Assembly (NCBI RefSeq): GCF_000830005.1
Contig: NZ_CP010407.1
Coordinates: forward strand, 1 to 64,000
Direction: 5' to 3'
From: Streptomyces vietnamensis
GTDB lineage: Bacteria > Actinomycetota > Actinomycetes > Streptomycetales > Streptomycetaceae
DNA: 64,000 nucleotides
The notes beneath the pieces were generated by a model, which was not told the DNA's origin, did no database searches, and worked only from the letters and a program-made list of their open reading frames with translations. Below, one piece after another: positions 1 through 7,702 of this stretch; position 1 is the stretch's first letter, and each line of letters begins with the position of its first letter. Position numbers and translations under genes: made by a program.

Positions 1-1132
1 TCTTCTGAGTCAGGAATTCTGTTCAGATGTATAGGCTTGCCCTGTGGCGCGTACTGGGCGGCCGAAGGCCGAGTTGATCCTGTCCAGCGAGGAACGGACT
101 GCGCTCGAGGGGTGGGTGCGGCGCCGTTCCACGCCGCAGGCGTGGGCTCTTCGCTGCCGCATCATCCTGGCCTGCGCGGAGGGCGCTTCGAACAAGGATG
201 TCGCGGCCCGGCTCGGCTCGACGCCGCATGCGGTGGGCCGGTGGCGGGCGAGGTTCGTCGAGCACCGGATCGCCGGCCTGGGCGACATGCCCCGCCCGGG
301 CGGCCCTCGGACGGTGACCGACGAGCAGGTGGCCGCACTGGTCACCAGGACGCTAGAGGCGGCACCGAAGAACGCGACCCATTGGTCGACGCGGTCGATG
401 GCGAAGGAACTGGGCCTGTCGCAGTCGACCGTGTCGCGGGTCTGGCGGGCGTTCGGCCTGCAGCCGCACCGCTCGGAGTCGTTCAAGCTGTCGACGGATC
501 CGTACTTCGTCGACAAGGTCCACGATGTCGTCGGCCTCTATCTGGACCCGCCCGAGCGGGCCCTGGTCTTCTGCGTGGACGAGAAGTCGCAGATCCAGGC
601 CCTGGACCGTTCTCAGCCGGTGCTGCCGATGATGCCCGGAGTGCCGCAACGCGTCACGCACGACTATGTCCGGGCCGGCACGACCACCCTGTTCGCCGCT
701 CTGGAGGTCGCCACCGGCAAGGTCATCGGCTCCCTGCACCGGCGCCACCGGGCCGAGGAGTTCAAGAAGTTCCTCATCAAGCTCGACAAGGAAGTTCCGG
801 ACGGCCTCGCCGTCCACCTGGTGCTGGACAACTACGCCACTCACAAGACACCGGCGATCAAGACCTGGCTACTGGCCCACCCTCGGTTCCACCTGCACTT
901 CACGCCGACCGGGTCGTCCTGGCTCAACCTGGTGGAGCGATGGTTTGCCGAGCTGACGAACAAGCGGATACGGCGAGGCGTCCACAAGACCGTCCAAGCC
1001 CTGGAGCAGGACATCCGGACCTGGATCGCCGCTTGGAACACCGACCCCAGGCCCTACGTCTGGACCAAGACCGCGAACGAGATCCTCGAACGCCTCGCCT
1101 CATATCTGAACAGAATTCCTGACTCAGAAGAC
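1..1132 (+). mobile_element. IS630-family insertion sequence, intact
   Basis: A 28-bp perfect inverted repeat bounds the element, at 1-28 and 1104-1131; its core reads GAGTCAGGAATTCTGTTCAG. IS630 elements insert at TA. The right end runs into C-TA at 1132-1134, so the full repeat probably includes one more base left of the window start. One transposase gene fills the element. The right flank joins directly to another IS. Without that second IS, the flanking DNA continues as an older transposase remnant at 2523-2664, so this element probably interrupted that older IS. The left TA copy lies outside the window and cannot be checked. Confidence 0.9.
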
Positions 1133-1135
1133 TAG
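44..1135 (+). CDS. IS630-family transposase (DDE, winged-helix N-terminus)
   Basis: The 363-residue protein has an N-terminal helix-turn-helix region (about residues 10-140, with [21 protein letters not shown] and a second HTH near [18 protein letters not shown]). A DDE nuclease domain follows, with Asp in FCVDEKSQ, Asp in [10 protein letters not shown] and Glu in [10 protein letters not shown]. Length and motif order are normal for IS630 transposases. The GTG start at 44 sits inside the left end of the IS. The TAG stop at 1133-1135 lies in the CTAG that joins the next IS. No frameshift or missing catalytic residue is seen, so it is probably active. Confidence 0.95.
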   Translation: MARTGRPKAELILSSEERTALEGWVRRRSTPQAWALRCRIILACAEGASNKDVAARLGSTPHAVGRWRARFVEHRIAGLGDMPRPGGPRTVTDEQVAALVTRTLEAAPKNATHWSTRSMAKELGLSQSTVSRVWRAFGLQPHRSESFKLSTDPYFVDKVHDVVGLYLDPPERALVFCVDEKSQIQALDRSQPVLPMMPGVPQRVTHDYVRAGTTTLFAALEVATGKVIGSLHRRHRAEEFKKFLIKLDKEVPDGLAVHLVLDNYATHKTPAIKTWLLAHPRFHLHFTPTGSSWLNLVERWFAELTNKRIRRGVHKTVQALEQDIRTWIAAWNTDPRPYVWTKTANEILERLASYLNRIPDSED

Positions 1136-1198
1136 GGCCTGTTGCGAAAGTGCTGGCAGTGGCCGTTGTGGTTGAGTAGTTCGAGGTGAAGGAGGACC

Positions 1199-1579
1199 AT
1201 GACTACTTGGGGTGGCGCCTCGGCTGCCGTTAGCTATGGCGAGGTTCGGCAGTACTGCTCGGCCTCGACTCAGGCTCTCGAGGACGCAGGCTTGTCGCCC
1301 GCAGAGCAATGGGACGAGTCCGGCGGGACAGCCTTCTACTGGCCGAAGGGTGATCCTGCGCTCGCCCATGGGCCCTGGGCGAACGGAATCGTCGTGTTCT
1401 GGGGGACCAGAGGCGCACGTCGCGGCTGGGGCTGCGCCTCCCTCGATGCGGCTGGCAACCCCGTGCTTGAGGCCGCAACCTGGCTCCCCGTTGCCCCCTC
1501 CGTTGCCCCCAATCTGCTGGCCGAACATCTTCGGCATCTGTTCGTTGAAGGTGTTGCGACGCCTGAGCCCGAGCGTTGA
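1199..1579 (+). CDS. Hypothetical passenger protein inside an IS5-type element
   Basis: Product of 126 residues and unknown function. A strong ribosome binding site (GAAGGAGGACC) lies just before the ATG, which makes this a real gene rather than a shadow of the transposase on the other strand. The protein is soluble, with no signal peptide or membrane segment. It has a Trp-rich middle ([23 protein letters not shown]) and a Pro-Ala rich C-terminal helix region. It lies within the inverted repeats of the element and converges with the transposase frame. I do not recognise the family. The reading frame is intact, so it may be expressed. Confidence 0.7.
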   Translation: MTTWGGASAAVSYGEVRQYCSASTQALEDAGLSPAEQWDESGGTAFYWPKGDPALAHGPWANGIVVFWGTRGARRGWGCASLDAAGNPVLEAATWLPVAPSVAPNLLAEHLRHLFVEGVATPEPER

Positions 1580-1611
1580 TGGAGCGACTGCGGTGTCCGG
1601 CCACAGCCTTT

Positions 1612-2474
1612 CGTTGAGGACTACGACCAGCACAGTCGCTTCGTAGCGGACGGCAAGCTTGTCGTACCTAGTGGCGACAGCGCGGTGGTGCTTGAGCCGG
1701 TTGATGCCGCACTCGACCGCGTGGCGCTGTTTGTAGTCGGTCTTGTCGAACTTCGGCGGCCGGCCGCCGAGGGAGCCAAGCTTGCGCCGGTTGCGGACCC
1801 GGTCCGCCGGAACCGGGATTGTCGCCTTGATAGCGCGTCTGCGCAGGTAGGCGCGGTTTTTTCGGGAGTCGTATGCCTTATCAGCTCGGACTCGGTTCGG
1901 GCGTTTACGTGGTCTGCCGAGCCCCAGCCGGGGAACTCGGATCGCTTCCAGGACCGGTTCGAACTGCGGGGAGTCACCTCGCTGGCCGGCTGTGATCACC
2001 ACGGACAGCGGCTTCTGTCCCTGCTCGACCGCAAGATGGATTTTGCTGGTCAGGCCGCCGCGCGATCGTCCGAGCCCATGGTCGGCCGGCTCGGAGAAGA
2101 TCCCGCCGGGGGGCTCCTTCTGGAGGTCCCCTTTTTCGCTGCCCAGCGGCGTGCTGGTGGGCCCGGCAGACCGTCGAGTCGACGTTGACGTCCCAGGTGA
2201 TCAAGCCTTTCGCGTCCGCCTCGGCCTGGAGCCGGGTGACGATCTGGGCCCAGGTGCCGTCCCGCTGCCAGCGCCGGAACAGGTCGTAGACCCGATCCCA
2301 CGGACCATAGCGTTCGGGCACGTCCCGCCACGGAGCACCGGTCCGCGTCCGCCACCGTATGCCGTCTATCAGCTGCCGCCGCGTCCACACGTGTGGCCGA
2401 CCCGGCTTGATGCCCCGCGGCAACAACGGTTCAAGCCGGGCACACTGGCCGTTCGTCAGATCCCCACGTACCAC
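1612..2474 (-). pseudogene. IS5-family transposase in two frames, stop codon lost
   Basis: The N-terminal frame (from 2474) has the helical DUF4096-like part: LTNGQCARLEPLLPRG, WRTRTGAPWRDVPERYG and the first Asp region [15 protein letters not shown]. The C-terminal half (second Asp in [12 protein letters not shown], Glu in [14 protein letters not shown]) is in another frame. The switch occurs near 2130, around a run of five A then four G on the minus strand. This could be programmed frameshifting, which some IS5 groups use, or damage. The second frame has no stop at the usual place after VLVVVLNE; it reads on antisense through the passenger gene to 1124. Activity is therefore uncertain. Confidence 0.8.
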
Positions 2475-2522
2475 GACAGGTGATCATCAAAGAACAAGAT
2501 CCACTTTCGCAACAGGCCCTAG

Positions 2523-2664
2523 TTCGGCGATCACATCGGCCGACAGCCCCGTGACCCTCCGGTCGCTGATGATCGCTGCACGAGACCCGTTCCTCACCAC
2601 ACGAACATGATCAGCGATCACGACCCAGCGTCGCACCGCTAACCACGCACGAGCTCGTTAGCGT
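2523..2664 (-). mobile_element. End fragment of an older IS5-like (DDE_Tnp_4) element
   Basis: Read on the minus strand, this starts with the terminal repeat GAGCTCGTGCGTGGTTAGCG-like sequence and continues as the N-terminal codons of a transposase. It closely matches 57971-58120, where the same IS type is nearly complete. The match breaks at the CTAG beside the IS5 and IS630 elements. The reading frame ends within the residues corresponding to PELVAEV of the longer copy, so the fragment was cut by those insertions. Confidence 0.75.
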
Positions 2665-2793
2665 TCGACCTGGGAGTGCGGCGTCAAGCAGCACAGATGC
2701 AATACCTACTTTGCGGTGCTGCAATGGAAGTTGGTGGATTTCTCTCCCCCACTGAAGTTTCCCCCAAGGCCACTTCAGAAGAATGGAGGAGTC

Positions 2794-3363
2794 GTGAAGA
2801 AGTGGAAGCGTCAACTTGTAGCGATCAGTGCTGCAGGGGTGATGGCGGGAGCGGGATTGACATTTTCCATTCCGGTCGCCTCCGCCGTTCCGCCGGACAC
2901 TCCTTCGGTGAGTGTCACACCCTCCAGCAACAGCGTCACGGTTCACTGGAATCAAGTCGACAACGCCGATGGCTACCAGGTCAGTGATGGCTTGACAACA
3001 CGCTTCGTAGGTTCAGATCAGAGCGCCTACACCTGGGGCGGGCTTACGCAAGGCGCATATAAGTGCTTCCAAGTGCGGGCAATAAACGGGGAAGGTGAAA
3101 CAGGATCCTGGTCAGCCTACAAGTGCACTACAACCACGGGCAGTTCGTCCTCCTCTCATGATGCCTATGTCAGGCAAGTTCGACACGGGCTCGCCGAGAT
3201 AGTTCCGCCTCTTTCGACACGAGAAAAGAACGTAATCAGGAACGGCCTTCTCTGCATCCAAGATGTACTGGTCCGGCATGTGCTCCCTGCGAAGAGTGTC
3301 TATTGCGGCTCCTATGTCGTTGGAGTAGTCAGTTTGGGAATTTCTCCCCCCACAGCTGAATAA
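2794..3363 (+). CDS. Secreted fibronectin type III domain protein
   Basis: GTG start at 2794, preceded by ATGGAGGAG. The 189-residue product has a classical signal peptide: basic KKWKRQ, hydrophobic LVAISAAGVMAGAGLTFSI, and a cleavage site after ASA near residue 31. A fibronectin type III fold follows at about residues 35-115, with the family pattern SVTVHWNQVDNADGY and FQVRAINGEGE. A Ser-rich linker comes next. A short C-terminal region of about 65 residues holds two Cys (GLLCIQDV, SVYCGSY) and matches nothing I know. It is probably extracellular and may bind a carbohydrate or protein. Its base composition is less GC-rich than neighbours, which suggests separate acquisition. Confidence 0.75.
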   Translation: MKKWKRQLVAISAAGVMAGAGLTFSIPVASAVPPDTPSVSVTPSSNSVTVHWNQVDNADGYQVSDGLTTRFVGSDQSAYTWGGLTQGAYKCFQVRAINGEGETGSWSAYKCTTTTGSSSSSHDAYVRQVRHGLAEIVPPLSTREKNVIRNGLLCIQDVLVRHVLPAKSVYCGSYVVGVVSLGISPPTAE

Positions 3364-3413
3364 GATCGCCCCGTCTGCGGTTGCTGTCCACGTTGGTCGC
3401 CGCCAGCAGGGCG

Positions 3414-3650
3414 CTACTTGCTGGTCACTTGTCCCTGGCGTCCGAGCTGAGAGTCCGGGGCCGAGTCGCCTGTCACCGCGACGGTGTCGCCTCCCTCGAC
3501 GACGCCGAGCAGGCGGCGGTCCTCGTCGACCACTGGTACCGCCGAGATGTCGTGATCCGCGAAGAGACGCGCGATCTCCTTGAACGAGGTGGCGGGAGCG
3601 GCGGTGACCACGTCGTGCGTCATCACCTCGAAGACGGTGCGGTGCTGCAT
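3414..3650 (-). CDS. Truncated CBS-domain protein
   Basis: ATG at 3650 with GGAGAGG seven bases upstream. The 78 residues match the start of the CBS-CBS-BON proteins found elsewhere here (MQHRTVFEVMTHDVV, SFKEIARLFADHDISAVPVVDED). Homology stops right after RLLGVV, where the first CBS motif should continue with SEADLL. The remaining 25 residues are unrelated. Full-length paralogues at 11593-12243 and 19361-19984 have over 200 residues, so this is a remnant that can form only part of one adenosyl-ligand-binding CBS motif. A DevR-like palindrome lies 90 bases upstream. It may be expressed but is unlikely to work normally. Confidence 0.7.
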   Translation of the reverse strand: MQHRTVFEVMTHDVVTAAPATSFKEIARLFADHDISAVPVVDEDRRLLGVVEGGDTVAVTGDSAPDSQLGRQGQVTSK

Positions 3651-3739
3651 GACGCCTCTCCTTCGCCAGGCGGGCGATCTCCGTGGGTCCACCCTCATAC
3701 GCGGAACCTTCCGGCAGGAGTGCCGAGCGGTCCTCTTCC

Positions 3740-3755
3740 GGGACCGTTGGCCCCT
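3740..3755. promoter_or_regulatory. Putative DevR-like palindrome
   Basis: GGGACCGTTGGCCCCT, an imperfect palindrome of the GGGAC-N-GGCCC type. It lies about 90 bases upstream of the minus-strand CBS gene start at 3650 and belongs to the recurrent set described in the findings. Confidence 0.45.
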
Positions 3756-3902
3756 ATGGGAGCGGCCGTGTCGCCCGCAGGGTGGAGGGAACAGCCGCAG
3801 GCCGCGCACACGACGTGTTCCGCGGCCGTGCCGGGAGGAGTAAGGACCATGACCGGGACCGGGACCGGAACACGACACCCGGACGAGGACCGTGCCGGGC
3901 TG

Positions 3903-4129
3903 TGAGCCCGCGTCGGCGACCGGCTGATCGTCGGCTGAGTCACCGTCGGGGACGAGGGGCGCGACGGCGAGATCATCGGTCTGCACCACGTGGACGGCAC
4001 CCCGCCCTTCGACGTTCGTTGGTTCGTTGGTCGGACATGGGGCGGGTCACGCTGGTCTTCCCGGGCCCGGACGTGCGTGTCCAGCACTTCCCGGACCCTG
4101 GCGGGAAGACGGCTACGCCGCGGCCGTGA
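3903..4129 (+). pseudogene. DUF1918-type small protein, disrupted
   Basis: Fragments in different frames match the DUF1918 layout, a small SH3-like protein of about 65 residues common in actinobacteria: an ARVGDRLIV-like start, then GRDGEIIGLHHVDGTPPFDVRW, then RWSDMGRVTLVFPGPDVRVQHF. An in-frame stop follows the first block. A short duplication (GTTGGTTCGTTGG) near 4020 shifts the frame between the second and third blocks. It is therefore not translatable as one protein. It sits among other damaged stress genes. Confidence 0.6.
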
Positions 4130-4327
4130 ACTCCGCCGAGACGTCCACCACCTCGGACGCCGCACGGGCCAGACGTACCGCCAGGTCCGCGGGCACGGAC
4201 TCCGGCAGCCGCCCCGTGAGCGTCACCGCGCCGTCCACGACGCGGACGATCTCCCGCACGGGGCGTCGAGCTTCACCGAGACCACGGCGTGGGTCATCAC
4301 GTCGTCGACGGTGGGCAGATGCTTCAT
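4113..4327 (-). pseudogene. CBS-BON protein, internally deleted and frameshifted
   Basis: The start from 4327 reads MKHLPTVDDVMTHAVVSVKLDAP, like the N-terminus of the CBS-BON paralogues. It is then joined out of frame to a BON-domain end containing VREIVRVVDGAVTLTGRLPE and ASEVVDVSAEFTAAA. Both CBS motifs are missing between the two parts. This is the remains of a protein of about 210 residues. Confidence 0.65.
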
Positions 4328-4329
4328 GA

Positions 4330-4728
4330 CGGCCTCCGAGGGGCAGGTACTCGCGGCGTTCCAGCCCGGCCGCGCGGCGCCGCGAATCTGCGCCGGTCGG
4401 TGCGGCCCCGCAAGGGCCGAGCGGGGGCCGTTCGGGCCCGGCCGGCCCTGGTGCGGGCCGTGTGGGCGTGGTTCGCTGAGAGTGAGGAAGGACCTGCGTG
4501 AGGACGCGGAGCAGCGGCGTCAGGCCGTGCACCGCGCAATCGGGATCCGCGAGAAGCGGATGGGTCCTTCCTCCGTCGTCCGGCCGCCCAGGCACCTCGT
4601 GTTCCTTCCCCCGCGGGCGCTGACCGGGACTGACGGGCCGAGGCCGGGACCGACCGGCCCTATCGGCCCCCGCGTTCCGGTGCGAGCGTGGCAGTGATCC
4701 CCCTCGTACGCGAAAGGCGGTGGGGACG
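4330..4728. other. Non-coding stretch upstream of stress gene
   Basis: I see no supportable gene here. The stretch is low-complexity G/C-rich sequence with several GGCCC/GGGCC motifs. The clearest is listed separately at 4646-4660. Confidence 0.5.
4646..4670. promoter_or_regulatory. Putative DevR-like palindrome pair
   Basis: GGGACCGACCGGCCC at 4646-4660 overlaps a second half-site pair, GGCCCTATCGGCCCC at 4656-4670. Both lie about 60-80 bases upstream of the universal stress protein start at 4729. Confidence 0.5.
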
Positions 4729-5640
4729 ATGGATTCGCCCGTGGTAGGCCCCGTGGTGGTGGGCGTCGACGGTTCCGACGCCGGTCTCACGGCGCTGGAC
4801 TGGGCCGTCGGCGAAGCGGTACGGCACGGATGGGCGCTGCGCATCGTGCACGCCTCGCTGTGGGAACACTACGAAGGGGTCGTGCCGGCCTGGTCCACGG
4901 ACCGGCCCTCCGGCCAGGTCCTCGCGGAGAACATCATCGGCACGGCCGAGGAACGGGCCCGGCGACGCGCTCCCGCTCTCACCCTCACCGCGGACGTCCT
5001 CGCCGAGGACGCGACCAGTGCGCTGCTCAGGGAGGGGCAGGAAGCCGTGCTCCTGGTGGTCGGGGCGCGTGGACGGGGAGAGCTGGCCGACCTTCTGCTC
5101 GGATCCGTCGGCCTCGTCGTGGCCGCCCGGGCCCCCGGCCCGGTCGTCGTGATCCGTGGGGACACGTACGCGCTGGAGGCGCGCCACCGGCGGGTCCTGC
5201 TGGGTGTCGGCGACCGTGACGTGGATTCCCCGGCCGTACGGTTCGCCTTCCGCGAGGCGGCGGTCCGGGACGCGGAACTCGACGTCGTCCGCACCTGGCG
5301 ACGGCCGGCGCACGGACCGGCGGACCACCTGCTGATGAGGCGCGCCGGTGGCGCGTACTTCGCGGATGAGTCGTCCGAGCTGCTCGACAAGGCCCTTGGG
5401 ATCGCGGCGTCCGAGCATCCCCAGGTGCGTCTGCACAGGAGCTCGGTCGAGGGACCGGCCCACAAGGTGCTGCCCGAGCGCTCGGCCGCCGCCGACCTGC
5501 TGGTCGTCGGGGCGCGACGCCGGGACGGGCTGGTCGGCCTGGAGCTGGGCAGGGTCGTCCACAGGGCCCTGCACCACGCCTCGTGCCCGGTCGCCGTCGT
5601 CCCGCAGCACCACCCCGTCATCTCGGAGGGAGACCAGTGA
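4729..5640 (+). CDS. Universal stress protein, tandem Usp domains
   Basis: 303 residues with two UspA domains. The first (about 8-145) opens with VVVGVDGSDAGLTALDWA and has the ATP-binding loop VVGARGRGELADLLLGSVG. The second (about 155-298) begins VLLGVGDRDVDSPAVRFA and ends VVGARRRDGLVGLELGRVVHRALHHASCPVAVVP. The GxGGRG-x9-G(S/T) pattern is good in domain 1 and weaker in domain 2, so only one domain may bind ATP. The ATG at 4729 is preferred over the GTG at 4720 because GGTGGGGA sits upstream. The stop overlaps the next start by one base, so the two are translated together. This is a typical DevR-regulon member. Confidence 0.9.
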   Translation: MDSPVVGPVVVGVDGSDAGLTALDWAVGEAVRHGWALRIVHASLWEHYEGVVPAWSTDRPSGQVLAENIIGTAEERARRRAPALTLTADVLAEDATSALLREGQEAVLLVVGARGRGELADLLLGSVGLVVAARAPGPVVVIRGDTYALEARHRRVLLGVGDRDVDSPAVRFAFREAAVRDAELDVVRTWRRPAHGPADHLLMRRAGGAYFADESSELLDKALGIAASEHPQVRLHRSSVEGPAHKVLPERSAAADLLVVGARRRDGLVGLELGRVVHRALHHASCPVAVVPQHHPVISEGDQ

Positions 5641-6335
5641 TGAACCCCGCCGCCCGGCACCACATGAGCGACCTCGGCCGTCGGGTCGAGGCCCAGCGCA
5701 CCCACCTCGGCCTGTCCCGCGAGGAGGTGGCCGCGCGGACCGGATCCACACCGGGCTACATCGGCCTCCTGGAAGAACAACTCCCCATCCCTGGTGTCGA
5801 GTTCCTGGTCCGCCTCGCGAACGCGCTGGAGACGACCGTCCAGGACCTGACGGGGTACACCGCGGACGTCGCTCCTGGAACGGGGCGGGCAGGCCGGCAC
5901 GCCCGGATGGACGACATCGAGGAGCCGGAATGCTGGGCGCTGCTCGGCGGCCGCGGTGTCGGTCGCGTCGCCGTCATGGCGGACGACGAGCCGGAGCTCT
6001 TCCCCGTCAACTACCAGGTCGTCGGCAGGGAAGTGATGTTCATGACGGCGGAGGACTCGTCGCTCGCGAAGGCGGCGGCCGCCGGTGTGACGATCGCCTT
6101 CGAGGAGGATCAGGTGGACGAGGCCTTCAGCCAGGGCTGGAGCGTCCTTCTCGTCGGGCCTGCGCGCACGGTGTCGGATCCGGCCACGGCCCGGGCGCTC
6201 AGAGACGCCGCTTACTCGAAGCCGTGGGCCGGCGGCGAGCGGGACACCGTCGTCGTGCTCACCCCGCACCGGGTGACAGGGCGGCGGATCCGGGTGCGGG
6301 GCGCTCCCGGCACGGAACCCGGGGCGGGGCACTGA
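5640..6335 (+). CDS. HTH plus pyridoxamine-5'-phosphate-oxidase-like flavin protein
   Basis: 231 residues. An Xre-type helix-turn-helix occupies about residues 8-65 (HLGLSREEVAARTGSTPGYIGLLEE). A split-barrel flavin-binding domain of the PPOX family follows at about 90-215 (CWALLGGRGVGRVAVMADDEPELFPVNY, then VMFMTAEDSSLAKAAAAG). Such proteins bind FMN or F420 and may couple redox state to DNA binding. This architecture is common beside universal stress proteins in streptomycetes. The ATG at 5640 overlaps the previous stop in TGATG fashion. The C-terminal tail is Gly/Arg rich. No damage is visible. Confidence 0.85.
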   Translation: MNPAARHHMSDLGRRVEAQRTHLGLSREEVAARTGSTPGYIGLLEEQLPIPGVEFLVRLANALETTVQDLTGYTADVAPGTGRAGRHARMDDIEEPECWALLGGRGVGRVAVMADDEPELFPVNYQVVGREVMFMTAEDSSLAKAAAAGVTIAFEEDQVDEAFSQGWSVLLVGPARTVSDPATARALRDAAYSKPWAGGERDTVVVLTPHRVTGRRIRVRGAPGTEPGAGH

Positions 6336-6584
6336 TCAGCGGAAGCCGCGCCGACTCTCCCGCAGTGGGCGCCCTGGGCTCGACGGCCCGGATCGGGTCC
6401 GGGCTCGACGGCGGCCGGCGCGGGTGCGGGCGTACGAGACGGGGACCTCCGGCGCGGTCGGCCACTCGTCCACGTACACCAGGCGGACCGGCACCTCACG
6501 CAGGACCGCTTCCCTCACCGCCCAGCGTGCGGCGGCGACGTTTTCCTCCGAGCCGTCGAGACCGACGGTGACCTGGGCTGTCAT
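6336..6584 (-). pseudogene. Universal stress protein, N-terminal fragment
   Basis: Starts at 6584 after a good AGGAGG site. Residues 1-50 are typical Usp (VTVGLDGSEENVAAARWAVREAVLREVPVRLVYVDEWP). The sequence then turns into Arg-rich residues with no Usp character and stops at 82 residues, against 140-300 for the family. The frame is lost after VSYAR. It converges with the PPOX gene, with no gap between the two stops. Confidence 0.7.
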
Positions 6585-6700
6585 GACCTGCCTCCTCGGC
6601 CGGGTGAGCCGCGTCCGAAAGCCGGATCGCGTACGGACTCCAGAACATCAGGCTGTGCCCGTCGGCCCGTCAGACGGAGGGGCCGGGCAGGTCTCGATCA

Positions 6701-6715
6701 GGGCCGAACGGCCCA
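6701..6715. promoter_or_regulatory. Putative DevR-like palindrome
   Basis: GGGCCGAACGGCCCA lies about 80 bases upstream of the universal stress protein start at 6797. Confidence 0.55.
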
Positions 6716-6796
6716 TCCCAGGAGGACCACCACGGTGCCAGCGTGGAATTGCCCTTCCGGCCCAGTGCCTGGGAGGCGTACTCCGCGGGAGGAATC

Positions 6797-7702
6797 ATGA
6801 CCAGCGAGATCCTCACCCGACCGGACCTCGGCGACGTCATCGTGGGGGTCGACGGCTCCCCCTCCGCGCGCACGGCCGCGCTCTGGGCTGCCGTCGAGGC
6901 GGACCGCCGGGGTCGTTCCCTGTGGCTCGTCCACGCCGCCGACACCGACCGGCGCGCCTACTGGACCGACGCCGAGACGATCCAGGCGGTACGTGAAGCA
7001 GCGCGCGACCTGCTGGTCGGCACCGCGACCGCGGTCCATGAGCGTTTTCCGGATCTCGTGGTCACCAGGCGGCTCCTCCGCCAGGAGCCGGTCGCCGGGC
7101 TCCAGGAGGCCGCCGGCGACCGGGGGACGATCGTCGTGGGCAGCAGGGGCCTCGGCGGCTTCTCCGCCCTCATGCTCGGCTCCGTCGGCCTGGGCGTCGC
7201 GGCGCGTGCCGAGGTGCCCGTGATCGTCGTACGCGGGGGAGACGAGCGACCCGAGACGGGCTCGGTGACGGCGGCCGTGCACGACGCCGCGGACCTGGAC
7301 TGGCTCCTGCTGGCCGCCGCCGAGGCCGAGGCCCGCAAGGCGGCCCTGCGCATCGTGAGCGTGTGGAACGTGCTGGCCCATGTCGGCAGTGTCGCGAGCA
7401 TGCTCGACGACCTCGACGGGATCGCCCGTCAGCGCGTGCACGAGGTGAAGGCCCTCGCCGACCGGGTCCGCGAGGTCCACCCCGGGCTGATCGTCGGGCA
7501 CCACGTGGAGACCGGCACGAGTACCCCGGGCATCCTGATCGAGGCGAGCGGCCGCACCGACCTGCTCGTGATGGGCCGCGGCCGCCGCCCGCTCGGCGTC
7601 GGGCCGTCCCTGGGCCGCGTCGCCCACGCGCTCATCCACCACTCCCGCTGCCCGGTGGAGGTCATCCCCTCCGCCTTCGTCACGGAGGCCGGGCAGTCGT
7701 GA
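6797..7702 (+). CDS. Universal stress protein, tandem Usp domains
   Basis: 301 residues. Domain 1 (about 10-150) has VIVGVDGSPSARTAALWAA and the nucleotide loop VVGSRGLGGFSALMLGSVG. Domain 2 (about 160-295) ends in VMGRGRRPLGVGPSLGRVAHALIHHSRCPVEVIP. The ATG at 6797 is chosen because GGGAGGAATC lies directly upstream; a longer frame from 6743 lacks such a site. It overlaps the next gene by four bases (GTGA), so the two form one unit. A DevR-like palindrome lies in the leader. Confidence 0.9.
   Translation: MTSEILTRPDLGDVIVGVDGSPSARTAALWAAVEADRRGRSLWLVHAADTDRRAYWTDAETIQAVREAARDLLVGTATAVHERFPDLVVTRRLLRQEPVAGLQEAAGDRGTIVVGSRGLGGFSALMLGSVGLGVAARAEVPVIVVRGGDERPETGSVTAAVHDAADLDWLLLAAAEAEARKAALRIVSVWNVLAHVGSVASMLDDLDGIARQRVHEVKALADRVREVHPGLIVGHHVETGTSTPGILIEASGRTDLLVMGRGRRPLGVGPSLGRVAHALIHHSRCPVEVIPSAFVTEAGQS

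Larger units (their letters stand above)
1136..2518. mobile_element. IS5-family element with a passenger gene
   Basis: Inverted repeats start with GGCCTGTTGCGAAAGT at 1136-1151 and end with its reverse complement at 2503-2518. They are flanked by CTAG at 1132-1135 and 2519-2522, consistent with a 4-bp target duplication of the YTAR type used by part of the IS5 family. The 1383-bp length exceeds a plain two-frame IS5 element because it holds a small plus-strand gene between the left end and the 3' end of the minus-strand transposase. The left CTAG includes the TA beside the IS630 element, so the two elements abut. Confidence 0.85.
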
